A stretch of 64,000 nucleotides of DNA from Hymenobacter caeli (GCF_013294115.1 NZ_JABSNP010000008.1:62001-126000); one strand, 5' to 3'. Positions 1 through 8,228 are shown, counted from the stretch's first letter. Notes: generated by a model from the sequence alone, not told the origin. A program made the numbers and translations.

Positions 1-1
1 C

Positions 2-3000
2 GCGGCCTACCTGGTGCAGCGCGGGCCCAAGGGCCAGCTCACGCTGCTGCACCAAACGGCCTCGGCCCGCAACGCGCCCGAATTTGCCGGGGGCCTCGAT
101 GCCGTTGACTTCGAGTTGATTGACCTCTGCGACCAGCTCCAGCAGGAGGCGGTCATCAAGGAGTTCTGGCCCCGGAAGATTGCGGCGGCCGACTTTTTCC
201 TGAAAACGTACAGCCCCGACAAGGGCGACAAGCCCTTGCAGGACGCCATTGGCCGCTACGTGCAAACGCGCATGGCCGCCGTGCTGGCCCGCCTGCACGG
301 CAAGCGCGTGTTCATCATGGGGCGCGACGGCGAGCCCACCTGGCGCGAGATTGCGCTGGCCCCGGTGCCGGCCTCGGTGCTGTTCCACTTCCGGCGCAAC
401 GACGACGGCACCCACTACTTCCCCACCATCCAGTACCAGAACCAAAAGCTGGACTTCCAGTACAAAGGGGCCCTGCTGGTGTGCCAGCAGCCGGCCTGGC
501 TGCTGCTCGACGGCGTGCTGTACTCGTTCCGCAACGAGGTGGACGGCCGCAAGCTGCAACCGTTTCTCAACAAGAAATTCATCGTGGTGCCCCGGCAGGT
601 GGAGGCCAGCTACTTCCAGAAGTTCGTGGCCCCGCTCATGGAGGCGTTCGATGTGCACGCCCGCGGCGTGGGCTTCGCCGTCGTCACGGACCGCTACCGG
701 GCGCGGCCCCGGCTCACGTTCAGCGACGTGCCGCCCGCGCCGGCCGCCGCCGAGGGCCCCGAGCGGCCGGTGGGCCCCCCGCGCCGGGGCCGCGTGCCGC
801 AGCCCAAGCCCGCCGCCGCGCCCAGCCCCGACCGCCTGTACTTCGACCTGGGCTTCCGCTACGGCGAGGCCCTGGTGCCCTTCGACCCCGGCAAGCGCGT
901 GAGCGTGCGCCTGGAGCAGGACGCCGACAGCTACACCTTCCACCGCCTGCTGCGCAGCACCGACGACGAGCGGGCCGCCGTGGCCGCGCTGGCCGCCCGG
1001 GGCCTGGCCCTGCCCGAGGGCCGCACCGCCCTCGACCGGGTGGCGGCCTTCCAGTGGCTGCACGACCACGCCGAGGCGCTGGCCGCCGAGGGCTTCGCCG
1101 TGGAGCCCGCCGCCGGGGCCAGCCAGCCCTATTTCCTGGGGCCGGTGCGCGTCGAGCTGGGCATCCAGGAAGCCGGCGACTGGTTCGACGTGCGCGGCAC
1201 GGTGTACTTCGGCGACACGGCGGTGCCGTTCATCCGGCTGCGGGGGCACATTTTGCAGCGCCGCCGCGAATTCCGGCTGCCCAACGGCCAGGTGGCCATC
1301 ATCCCCGAAGCGTGGTTCACCGACTACCTGGAGCTGTTCGCCTTCGCCGAGGAAAAAGACGACACCCTGGCCCTGCGCCGCCACCACCTCGCGCTGGTGG
1401 CCGACCTGCAAAGCAACGAGCTGGCCACCGTGACCATGGGCCGCAAGCTGGAGAAGCTGCGCGACTTTGCCACCGTGGAAGACCACCCGCTGCCCGCCGG
1501 CTTCCGCGGCGAGCTGCGCCCCTACCAGAAGGCCGGCTACAACTGGCTGCGCTTCGTGCAGGACTACCACTTCGGCGGCTGCCTGGCCGACGACATGGGG
1601 CTCGGCAAGGCCCAGCCGCTGCACGCCAACGTACTGACGCCCAACGGCTGGCAGCAAATGGGAGCCCTGCGCATAGGCGATGCCGTCGTTAATTCCCAGG
1701 GCCGGGCCTCTACCGTCACGGGGATATTTCCGCAGGGTGCAAAAGAAATTTTTCGGGTCACGTTCACCGATGATTCTACCGCCGAATGCTGCGCCGACCA
1801 CTTGTGGGCGGTGCAAAGCGCCGTGCAGAAGTACCGCGGCCAGGCCTACGCGGCGAAGCCGCTGCACGAGCTGATGGGCGACCTGCACGACCGGCACGGC
1901 AACACAAAATGGTTCATCCCGCTGGTGCAGCCTGTGGCACTGGCCGCGCAGCCCGTGCCCGTGGACGCCTACTTCCTGGGCCTGCTGCTCGGCGATGGTT
2001 ATTTTCGCCAGCACAGCATCCGGCTCTCAACGGGCGACGCGGAAATTGTGAACTACGTGGCCCAGGAGCTGCCGCCCAGCCTCGCCATGCGCCGGCAGGG
2101 CGAAACCTGCGACTACACATTCGTTGGAAGCGCCGCGGGCGTGGCCAACGGGCTGATGCGGAACATTAAAGCGCTGGGATTGAAGGGCAAGGGCTCGAAA
2201 GACAAGTTTGTTCCCGAGGTATATCTGTGCAACGACGCGGCCACGCGCTTGGCCGTGCTGCAAGGGCTGATGGACTCCGACGGCTACGTGTCGGCCACTG
2301 GCGACGTGTGCCAGTTCACGTCCATTTCGCCCGCGCTGGTGGCGGGGGTCACCTTCCTAACGCAGTCGCTGGGCGGCACCGCGCGGCAGTCGAGCAAAAC
2401 GCCCACGCCCACGCACCGGGGCGAGCGGCGCACCGGGCAGCTCGCCTACACGCTCACGCTGAGCCTGCCGCCGCAGGTGCAGCCGTTCCGGCTGGCCCGC
2501 AAAGCGGCGCTGTACCGGCCCAAAACTAAATACCGGCCCTACCGCGGCATCAAGGCCATTGAGCGGGTGGGCACGATGCCCGCGCAGTGCATCGCCGTGG
2601 ATGCCCCCGACCACTTGTACGTGACGGATAACTTTATTCTCACGCACAACACCATCCAGGCGCTGGCCATGCTCCAGCAGCGGGCCGAAAGCGGGGCGGC
2701 GCAGGGCGCAGCGTCGCTGCTGGCCCTGCCTACCTCGCTGGTGTACAATTGGTTGAACGAGGCCAAGAAGTTTACGCCCGGGCTGCGGCTGCTGGTGTAC
2801 ACGGGCACCTACCGCACCAAGGACGTGGGCCAGTTCGCCGACTACGACGTGGTGCTGACCAGCTACGGCATCGTGCGGCTCGATGCCGAATTGCTGGCCA
2901 GCTACCGCTTCGACTACGTGATTCTGGACGAGTCGCAGGCCATTAAAAACCCGTCGAGCACCACTTCGCAGGCCGTGCGGCAGCTGCGCTCCCGGCACCG

Positions 3001-3940
3001 CCTCATCCTCACGGGCACACCGGTCGAGAACAGCACGATGGATTTGTGGTCGCAGATGTCGTTCATCAACCCCGGGCTGCTGGGCACGCAGGCGTTTTTC
3101 CGCAAGGAATTCCTCAAGCCCATCGAGCAAAACCGCGACGAGGGCCGCACCCGCCGCCTGCACGCCCTCATCAAGCCGTTCATCCTGCGCCGCCACAAAG
3201 AACAAGTAGCCAAGGAATTGCCGGCCAAAACCGAGCAGCTCAGCTACTGCGAGATGACGCCCGAGCAGGCCCAGGCCTACGAGGAAGCGAAGAGTTTCTA
3301 CCGCAATAAAATTCTGAAAAACCTCGACGAGCACGGGGCGGCCAGCACGCAGTTTCTGCTGCTCCAGGGCCTCACGCGCCTGCGCCAGATGGCCAACCAC
3401 CCCCACCTGGCCGACGCCACCTACGCCCACGAGTCGGGCAAGCTGCGCGAGGTACTGCGCATGGTGCGCAACGTAGTGGCCGAAGGCCACAAGGTATTGG
3501 TGTTTAGCCAGTTTGTGCAGCACCTGGCCCTGGTGCGCGCCGCCCTGGACGAGCGCCAGCTGCCCTACGCCTACCTCGACGGCAACACCCGCGACCGGGC
3601 CGGCGAGGTGGCCCGCTTCCAGGAAACCGACGCGCTGCAAATCTTCCTCATCAGCCTCAAGGCCGGCGGCGTGGGCCTCAACCTCACCGCCGCCGACTAC
3701 GTGTTCCTGCTCGACCCGTGGTGGAACCCGGCCGTGGAAGCGCAGGCCGTGGACCGCGCCCACCGCATCGGCCAGCAGCGGCCGGTGTTCGTGTACAAGT
3801 TCATCACCCAGCACACGGTGGAGGAGAAAATCCTGGCCCTGCAACAGCGCAAGCTCAACCTGGTCAGCGAGTTGATTGCCACCGACGAGGCCGTTATCAA
3901 GACCCTGACCCGGGCCGATATCGAGGAGCTGCTGGGGTAG
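2..3940 (+). CDS. SNF2-family helicase/ATPase carrying an intein (5' end cut by window edge)
   Basis: A large SWI2/SNF2 DNA-dependent ATPase that would remodel or translocate on DNA. The frame is open to the left edge, so the N-terminus is missing; a GTG at 14 is only the first possible start inside the window. From that GTG it encodes 1308 aa, of which 347 are an intein. Visible helicase motifs: Walker A 'DDMGLGK' then T880 (split by the intein), DEAH-like 'ILDESQAIKNPSS', motif III 'LTGTPVENS', and motifs V-VI 'AGGVGLNLTAADYVFLLDP' and 'QAVDRAHRIGQQRP'. The ~500-residue N-terminal region before the ATPase is typical of long bacterial SNF2 proteins but I cannot assign a domain firmly. Without splicing the ATP-binding loop would be destroyed, so splicing is presumably essential for activity. 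Ends 75 bp before the next gene. Confidence 0.93.
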   Translation, partial: AAYLVQRGPKGQLTLLHQTASARNAPEFAGGLDAVDFELIDLCDQLQQEAVIKEFWPRKIAAADFFLKTYSPDKGDKPLQDAIGRYVQTRMAAVLARLHGKRVFIMGRDGEPTWREIALAPVPASVLFHFRRNDDGTHYFPTIQYQNQKLDFQYKGALLVCQQPAWLLLDGVLYSFRNEVDGRKLQPFLNKKFIVVPRQVEASYFQKFVAPLMEAFDVHARGVGFAVVTDRYRARPRLTFSDVPPAPAAAEGPERPVGPPRRGRVPQPKPAAAPSPDRLYFDLGFRYGEALVPFDPGKRVSVRLEQDADSYTFHRLLRSTDDERAAVAALAARGLALPEGRTALDRVAAFQWLHDHAEALAAEGFAVEPAAGASQPYFLGPVRVELGIQEAGDWFDVRGTVYFGDTAVPFIRLRGHILQRRREFRLPNGQVAIIPEAWFTDYLELFAFAEEKDDTLALRRHHLALVADLQSNELATVTMGRKLEKLRDFATVEDHPLPAGFRGELRPYQKAGYNWLRFVQDYHFGGCLADDMGLGKAQPLHANVLTPNGWQQMGALRIGDAVVNSQGRASTVTGIFPQGAKEIFRVTFTDDSTAECCADHLWAVQSAVQKYRGQAYAAKPLHELMGDLHDRHGNTKWFIPLVQPVALAAQPVPVDAYFLGLLLGDGYFRQHSIRLSTGDAEIVNYVAQELPPSLAMRRQGETCDYTFVGSAAGVANGLMRNIKALGLKGKGSKDKFVPEVYLCNDAATRLAVLQGLMDSDGYVSATGDVCQFTSISPALVAGVTFLTQSLGGTARQSSKTPTPTHRGERRTGQLAYTLTLSLPPQVQPFRLARKAALYRPKTKYRPYRGIKAIERVGTMPAQCIAVDAPDHLYVTDNFILTHNTIQALAMLQQRAESGAAQGAASLLALPTSLVYNWLNEAKKFTPGLRLLVYTGTYRTKDVGQFADYDVVLTSYGIVRLDAELLASYRFDYVILDESQAIKNPSSTTSQAVRQLRSRHRLILTGTPVENSTMDLWSQMSFINPGLLGTQAFFRKEFLKPIEQNRDEGRTRRLHALIKPFILRRHKEQVAKELPAKTEQLSYCEMTPEQAQAYEEAKSFYRNKILKNLDEHGAASTQFLLLQGLTRLRQMANHPHLADATYAHESGKLREVLRMVRNVVAEGHKVLVFSQFVQHLALVRAALDERQLPYAYLDGNTRDRAGEVARFQETDALQIFLISLKAGGVGLNLTAADYVFLLDPWWNPAVEAQAVDRAHRIGQQRPVFVYKFITQHTVEEKILALQQRKLNLVSELIATDEAVIKTLTRADIEELLG
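1610..2650 (+). mobile_element. Class 3-type intein with LAGLIDADG homing endonuclease, in the SNF2 Walker A loop
   Basis: An in-frame 347-residue insertion (residues 533-879 counting from the GTG at 14) between GLGK and T880 of the P-loop. It starts with Ala rather than Cys or Ser, ends in His-Asn ('FILTHN'), and is followed by Thr. Trp598 in 'CADHLWAV', Cys859 in 'AQCIAVD' and Thr880 match the W-C-T triplet that defines class 3 inteins, in which the block F Cys makes the branched intermediate. Two LAGLIDADG-like helices, 'FLGLLLGDGYF' (654-664) and 'LQGLMDSDGYV' (749-759), indicate a DOD homing endonuclease with its acidic residues intact, so mobility may be preserved. Boundaries are set by the Walker A motif on both sides and are precise to the residue. 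Confidence 0.92.
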
Positions 3941-4015
3941 CGTATTCCTCGGTGAACCCTGGGCCCCACCGGCGGTTGCTATGCCTCTTGGGGGCCCGCC
4001 GGGCCCACTGCCCGT

Positions 4016-5140
4016 ATGCTTTCCGAACCCACATACCTGGCCGCCCGCATGGTGGCCCCCGCCCTCGAAACCCATTTTGCCCAGCACCTGGCCCTGGCCC
4101 GGCGGTTGGGGGCCGCGCTGGCCCCGGTGCCGCCGGCCGCCCTCATGGAAGCCGTGATTGACGTGGCGTTCTGGGCCAGCCTGCGCCGCGAGGAGGGGCG
4201 GCCGCCGCGCATCTCACTGGCGCTGCTGCCGCCCACCGAGGCCGCGGGGCCCCTGGTGTTCGGGCACCGGCCGCGCCTCACGCCGCAGGCCCTCATTAAG
4301 CTGGCCCCGGCCGTGGAGCACCCCGGCGTGCACCTGGGCGTGTGGCACGACGCCGACGGCCTGTACCTGTGGGGGGCCGCCACGCGCATTCCGCCGGTGT
4401 GCTTCGTGCTGGAAGTAGTGGAGCCCGGCTTGCTCGTGGCCAAGCACCGCCGGGCCGACGGCATCGGCAAGTTCGTGAACGTGGCCGTGCTGCGGGGCGA
4501 CCAGGTGCGCATCGTGGACGAGGAAAACGCCGGGCTGGCCGACTACCCGGCGCTGCGCGCCTCGCTGCCCGGCATTCCCGCCCCGGCCGGCGCGGGCCTG
4601 GCCGTGGACGTGCTCGTGGAGCTGGCCGCCGCCATGCGGGCCCACGGGCGCGGCGGGCTGGTGCTGGTGGTGCCGCCCGGCTCCGACCGCTGGCCGGCCT
4701 CCATCGTGCAGCCGATGAGCTACGCCGTGGGCCCGGCCTACCTCGGGGTGGCGGACGCGCTGGGCCTGCCCGCGCCCGAAGGCCCCGAAGCGGTGCTGCG
4801 GGCCATCGAAATCGTGGGCGGCTTCACGGCCGTGGACGGGGCCACCGTCATCACCCAGCACTACGAGCTGCTGGCCTTCGGGGCCAAGGTGACGCGGGCG
4901 GCGCACAGCACGCCCGTCGAGCAGCTCATCGTGACCGAGCCCGTGCTGGGCAGCACCGCCGTGCGCACCCACCCCGCCCAAAACGGCGGCACCCGCCACC
5001 TGGCCGCTGCCCAGTTCGTGCACGACCAGCGCGACGCCCTGGCCCTGGTGGCCTCGCAGGACGGCAATTTCACCGTCTTCACCTGGTCGGAAGGCTTGAA
5101 CCTGGTCCACGCCCACCGCATCGACGTACTGCTGCTCTGA
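4016..5140 (+). CDS. Degenerate diadenylate-cyclase-like (DACNV-type) sensor protein
   Basis: 374 aa. The C-terminal ~110 residues align with the DisA_N/DAC diadenylate cyclase fold: 'GGFTAVDGATVIT' holds the DGA motif (D274), and 'GGTRHLAAAQF' (T326-L329) sits where active enzymes have GTRHRAA, followed by a 'VASQDGNFTVF' strand equivalent to the 'VSEETG' region. RHR reads RHL, so catalysis is doubtful. Bacteroidetes proteins of this kind are annotated as putative sensor domain DACNV, thought to bind nucleotides rather than make c-di-AMP. The N-terminal half has no recognised domain. No membrane segment is visible, so it is probably cytosolic. It stands alone between the SNF2 gene and a START-like protein, 112 bp upstream of the latter. 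An active cyclase is the alternative, less likely. Confidence 0.75.
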   Translation: MLSEPTYLAARMVAPALETHFAQHLALARRLGAALAPVPPAALMEAVIDVAFWASLRREEGRPPRISLALLPPTEAAGPLVFGHRPRLTPQALIKLAPAVEHPGVHLGVWHDADGLYLWGAATRIPPVCFVLEVVEPGLLVAKHRRADGIGKFVNVAVLRGDQVRIVDEENAGLADYPALRASLPGIPAPAGAGLAVDVLVELAAAMRAHGRGGLVLVVPPGSDRWPASIVQPMSYAVGPAYLGVADALGLPAPEGPEAVLRAIEIVGGFTAVDGATVITQHYELLAFGAKVTRAAHSTPVEQLIVTEPVLGSTAVRTHPAQNGGTRHLAAAQFVHDQRDALALVASQDGNFTVFTWSEGLNLVHAHRIDVLLL

Positions 5141-5233
5141 AAAGCCGCGCTGCGGCGGGGGCCAATGCCCCAGCGCCGCTTCCAACCGCCGCCTGGGCAC
5201 GTAGCCGCTGCCGTGCCGCCAACTAAACCGGGG

Positions 5234-5251
5234 CCCCGGCGTAAGCCGGGG
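5234..5251 (+). promoter_or_regulatory. GC hairpin with GUAA tetraloop abutting a start codon
   Basis: CCCCGGC, loop GTAA, GCCGGGG: a perfect 7-bp stem with a GNRA-type loop that ends one base before the ATG at 5253. It could end transcription from the preceding gene or hide the translation start of the following one. There is no T-run, so a simple intrinsic terminator is less likely. Confidence 0.5.
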
Positions 5252-5252
5252 T

Positions 5253-5693
5253 ATGCGCGTTATTCTTCGTACTGCCGTGGGCCAGGGCCCCGCCCAGGTA
5301 ATGGCGGGCTTCACCCGCGAGTTATTTTTGGCGCTGGCCCCGCCCTTCCCGAAGCTGCGGCTGGTGCGCTACGACGGCAGCCGCACCGGCGACGTGGTGG
5401 AAATTGAGTTGAACACGGGCATCAAAAAGCTGCCCTGGACCTCCCTCATCACCGACGACGGCGTGCTGCCCGACGGCACCCACTACTTCGTGGACGAGGG
5501 CCAGCGGCTGCCCCCGCCGCTGCGCTACTGGCAGCACCGCCACCTCATCGAGCCGGGCCCCCGGGGCGGCAGCGTCATCGTGGATAACCTGGAGTACCGC
5601 ACCGCTTTCAGGGCCCTGGATGTGCTGATTTACCCGGCCATGTGGGCGCAGTTTGCCTGGCGCAAGCCCATCTACCGGCGCTGGTTCCGGTAG
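5253..5693 (+). CDS. SRPBCC/START-like ligand-binding family protein
   Basis: 146 aa, no signal peptide. The pattern 'LAPPFPKLRLVRYDG...GD' early, 'YFVDEG..LP.PLRYWQHRH' in the middle and 'VIVDNLEYRT' towards the end matches the COG4276-type SRPBCC family found widely in Bacteroidetes. These small proteins adopt a helix-grip fold with a hydrophobic cavity; the ligand is unknown. It ends at 5693 and the convergent GNAT gene ends at 5695, leaving a single base between the two stop codons, so the two transcripts must run into one another. Function beyond fold is not inferable. Confidence 0.72.
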   Translation: MRVILRTAVGQGPAQVMAGFTRELFLALAPPFPKLRLVRYDGSRTGDVVEIELNTGIKKLPWTSLITDDGVLPDGTHYFVDEGQRLPPPLRYWQHRHLIEPGPRGGSVIVDNLEYRTAFRALDVLIYPAMWAQFAWRKPIYRRWFR

Positions 5694-5694
5694 C

Positions 5695-6171
5695 TCAGCC
5701 GGCGGCCGGCAGGTCCAGCACCATCCGCACGTCGCCGCGCTGGTAGGGCGAGGGCAGCAGCGGGGCGTGCTGGAAACCAAGCTTTTCGTAGAGCGCCAGG
5801 GCCGGCACCAGCGTCGAATTGGACACCAGCTCGACGCGGTGCGCGCCCAGTTGCCGGGCTTTTTGCAGCATGCCCTGCCCCAGGGCCCAGCCGATGCCCA
5901 GGCCCTGGGCGGCGGGCGCCACGGCCATTTTCGCCAGCTCGTACACGCCCTCGTGCTCCTTGATGAGCGCGCAGGTGCCCACGATTTCGCCCTCGTACGC
6001 GGCCATCAGGATGTGGCCGCCCGGGTCCAGCACGTAGCGCTGCGGGTCGTCGAGCACCTGGTGGTCGGGCGCTTCCAGGGTGAAGTAGCGCGAAATCCAG
6101 GCGTGGTTCAGGGCCCGGAACGCGGGCTGGTGGGCGGGCTCGAAGTCGATGAGGGCAACGCTGGCGGGCAT
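5695..6171 (-). CDS. GNAT-family N-acetyltransferase
   Basis: 158 aa from the ATG at 6171; a longer frame to 6228 adds a 19-residue Arg/Pro-rich stretch lacking family character, so the shorter start is preferred. 'LAKMAVAPAAQGLGIGWALGQ' carries the acetyl-CoA-binding Q/R-x-x-G-x-G/A loop of the GNAT fold (here Q-G-L-G-I-G), followed by 'VSNSTLVPALALYEKLGF', the usual C-terminal signature. Substrate is unknown; ungrouped single-domain GNATs acetylate amines of small molecules or proteins. Convergent with the SRPBCC gene and divergent from rlmI, 83 bp apart, so the region 6172-6254 holds both promoters. Confidence 0.87.
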   Translation of the reverse strand: MPASVALIDFEPAHQPAFRALNHAWISRYFTLEAPDHQVLDDPQRYVLDPGGHILMAAYEGEIVGTCALIKEHEGVYELAKMAVAPAAQGLGIGWALGQGMLQKARQLGAHRVELVSNSTLVPALALYEKLGFQHAPLLPSPYQRGDVRMVLDLPAAG

Positions 6172-6239
6172 GGCGAAGGGCAAAAACGGTGAAACCAGGG
6201 GCGGAAAGCGCCGCCGCGAAGTTGGCACAGGCCAGGCCG

Positions 6240-6247
6240 TAACTTTA
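6240..6247 (+). promoter_or_regulatory. Bacteroidetes -7 element before rlmI (TAACTTTA)
   Basis: TAACTTTA fits TAnnTTTG except for the last base and is followed by only 7 nt before the ATG at 6255. The transcript would be leaderless or nearly so. No clear -33 TTG is seen. Confidence 0.45.
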
Positions 6248-6254
6248 CGGGCCT

Positions 6255-7454
6255 ATGCTAACTCCTGCCACTATTGTCCTCAAAAACGGAAAAGACCACA
6301 GTTTGCGCCGCCGCCACCCGTGGGTATTTTCGGGGGCCATCGGCCGCTTCCGGGGTGAGGCGGGCGAGGGCGACGCCGTGCGCGTAGAAGCCGCCGACGG
6401 CGAGCTGCTGGGCGTGGGCCACTTCTCGGGCGGCGGCTCCATTGCCGTGCGCATGCTCGATTTTGGGCCCGAAGCCGCGCTGCCCACGCCCGATTTTTGG
6501 GTGCGTAAGCTGGGCAATGCCTACCAGCTGCGCCAGCGCCTGGCCCTCACCGGCGCGGCCGGCACCAATGTGTTTCGGCTGGTGCACGCCGAAGGCGACG
6601 GCCTGCCCGGCCTCATCATCGACGTGTACGGCGACGTGGCCGTGGTGCAGGCCCACAGCGTGGGCATGTACCGCGCCCGCCCCGACATCGCGGGGGCCCT
6701 GCAAACCGTGTTTGGCGACAAGCTGCGCGCCATCTTCGACAAAAGCGCCGAAACCGTGCCCGGCAACGCCGTGCCGGAGGCGAAAAACGGCTACCTGTTC
6801 GGCGAAAGCACCGGCACCGAGCACCTCGTGACCGAGAACGGCCACCAGTTTGCCATCGACTGGGAGACGGGCCAGAAAACCGGCTTCTTCATCGACCAGC
6901 GCGACAACCGGGCCCTGCTGGCCCGCTACGCCACCGGCCGCCGCGTACTCAACACGTTCTGCTACACGGGCGGCTTCTCGGTGTACGCGCTGGCTGCCGG
7001 GGCCGAGGTGGTGCACTCCGTCGACTCCAGCAAGAAGGCCATTGCCCTCACCGAGCGCAACGCCGCCCTGGCCCCCCACGCCGACCGCCACGCCGCCTAC
7101 GCCGACGACGTGCTCGGCTTCCTCAAAAACCACCCCGCCGAATACGACCTGCTCGTGCTCGACCCGCCGGCCTTCGCCAAGCACATGGGGGCCCGGCACG
7201 CCGCCCTCATGGGCTACAAGCGCCTCAACGCCGCGGGCATCGCGCACCTGGCGCCGGGCGGGCTGCTCTTCACGTTCAGCTGCTCGCAGGTGGTTAGCCC
7301 CGAGTTGTTTGAAGGGGCCGTGCTGGCCGCCGCCATCGAAGCCGGCCGCCCTGCCCGCATCCTGCACCGCCTCACCCAGCCCGCCGACCACCCCGTCAGC
7401 CTATTCCACCCCGAAGGCGCGTACCTGAAAGGGCTGGTGCTGGCCGTTGAGTAG
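6255..7454 (+). CDS. rlmI: Class I SAM-dependent rRNA methyltransferase (RlmI family)
   Basis: 399 aa, the normal length of the RlmI family, which methylates C5 of a cytosine in 23S rRNA (C1962 in E. coli). An N-terminal PUA domain ('RRRHPWVFSGAIGRF' and following, residues ~10-80) binds RNA. The methyltransferase domain follows: 'KTGFFIDQRDNRALLA', SAM-binding 'VLNTFCYTGGFSVYALAAGA', 'YDLLVLDPPAF' and the catalytic Cys motif 'FTFSCSQVV'. 'ETGQKTGFFIDQR' is a family hallmark. It has its own promoter, opposite to the GNAT gene. The exact target base in this organism is inferred from the family. Confidence 0.92.
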   Translation: MLTPATIVLKNGKDHSLRRRHPWVFSGAIGRFRGEAGEGDAVRVEAADGELLGVGHFSGGGSIAVRMLDFGPEAALPTPDFWVRKLGNAYQLRQRLALTGAAGTNVFRLVHAEGDGLPGLIIDVYGDVAVVQAHSVGMYRARPDIAGALQTVFGDKLRAIFDKSAETVPGNAVPEAKNGYLFGESTGTEHLVTENGHQFAIDWETGQKTGFFIDQRDNRALLARYATGRRVLNTFCYTGGFSVYALAAGAEVVHSVDSSKKAIALTERNAALAPHADRHAAYADDVLGFLKNHPAEYDLLVLDPPAFAKHMGARHAALMGYKRLNAAGIAHLAPGGLLFTFSCSQVVSPELFEGAVLAAAIEAGRPARILHRLTQPADHPVSLFHPEGAYLKGLVLAVE

Positions 7455-7526
7455 GGCCCCGGTTTGCTTTGGTGTGCTATTCATATGATTGCAACTAAGC
7501 TGGGGCCCCAAAATAGCAGTTTTGCC

Positions 7527-7598
7527 AGCCCCAGCGGGGCGGCCCATCGGTAGAAAATCCGGTTCCTATCCAGCCAAAGCCCCAGCGGGGCGACCCAA
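7527..7598. repeat. Left 72-bp inverted-repeat arm with two REP-like hairpins
   Basis: Perfect reverse complement of 8093-8164. Two GCCCCAGCGGGGC hairpins lie 38 nt apart within it, separated by an AT-richer block containing GGTAG. Confidence 0.9.
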
Positions 7599-7610
7599 GC
7601 CGCTTGCGAC

Positions 7611-8084
7611 ATGGCCAACACCTACACCCAAATTCACCTGCACGTGGTGTTTGCGGTAAAATATCGGGCCAGCTGCATTCCGGCGGCCCATGCGGCCCGG
7701 CTCTACCGCTATACGACGGGAATCGTCACTGCGCACGGCCAAAAATTGCTGGCCATTAATGGGATGCCCGACCACCTCCACTTGCTTATCGGCCTGCGCC
7801 CCGACATGGCGCTATCGGACTTGATGCGGGACGTGAAAGCATCGTCGGCAAAATTCATCAACGAGCAAAACTGGCTGCCCGGAAAGTTTGCCTGGCAAGA
7901 GGGATTCGGCGCTTTTTCCTACTCCGCTTCTCAGTTGCCTACTGTAATCACGTATATCGAGCGGCAGAAGGAGCACCACGCTAAACGTGGTTTTTTGGAC
8001 GAATACCGATCGTTCCTAAAAAAATTTACGGTGCCGTTTGAAGACAAATACCTGTTCCAGGAGTTGGAAGAAAGGTTGGATTAG
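7611..8084 (+). CDS. REP-associated / IS200-like Y1 transposase
   Basis: 157 aa, full length for the Transposase_17 (Y1, HUH) family. The HUH metal-binding motif is 'MPDHLHLLIGL' (H55, H57) and the probable nucleophile is Tyr115 in 'TYIERQKEHH'. These enzymes nick and join single-stranded DNA at hairpins. 'HLHVVFAVKY' near the N-terminus and 'FAWQEGFGAFSYS' in the middle are family signatures. The frame is intact with all catalytic residues, and the flanking hairpins are perfect, which suggests recent activity. It lies between rlmI and the carotenoid desaturase without disrupting either. Lower GC than its neighbours, as expected of mobile DNA. Confidence 0.93.
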   Translation: MANTYTQIHLHVVFAVKYRASCIPAAHAARLYRYTTGIVTAHGQKLLAINGMPDHLHLLIGLRPDMALSDLMRDVKASSAKFINEQNWLPGKFAWQEGFGAFSYSASQLPTVITYIERQKEHHAKRGFLDEYRSFLKKFTVPFEDKYLFQELEERLD

Positions 8085-8092
8085 CCAGCCGG

Positions 8093-8164
8093 TTGGGTCG
8101 CCCCGCTGGGGCTTTGGCTGGATAGGAACCGGATTTTCTACCGATGGGCCGCCCCGCTGGGGCT
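8093..8164. repeat. Right 72-bp inverted-repeat arm with two REP-like hairpins
   Basis: Perfect reverse complement of 7527-7598, beginning 8 nt after the transposase stop codon and ending 64 nt before the desaturase gene. Confidence 0.9.
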
Positions 8165-8228
8165 GTTTCGGCCGCAGCTGTTGCTGTTGACTTTAGCGCA
8201 TCTATTATCAGTAAGTTCTTGGTAAGCT

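Larger units (their letters stand above)
7527..8164. mobile_element. REP/RAYT-type element: Y1 transposase gene between perfect 72-bp inverted repeats
   Basis: The transposase gene (7611-8084) is flanked by arms at 7527-7598 and 8093-8164 that are perfect reverse complements over 72 nt. Each arm holds two GCCCC-AGC-GGGGC hairpins (7528-7540, 7579-7591, 8100-8112, 8151-8163), the arrangement of paired REP sequences around a REP-associated tyrosine transposase. IS200/IS605 elements proper do not carry long terminal inverted repeats, so this is better read as a RAYT with its cognate REPs. Confidence 0.85.

Noticed and set aside
2357..4087. 576-aa minus-strand open frame opposite the SNF2 gene
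   Set aside because: Codon-mirror frame of a high-GC gene; low-complexity His/Val/Gly-rich protein with no motif, while the plus strand has full helicase motifs.
7527..8164. CRISPR-like or classical IS with terminal repeats
   Set aside because: Only two arms, inverted rather than direct, no spacers; the transposase is Y1/HUH, which does not use DDE-type terminal repeats.
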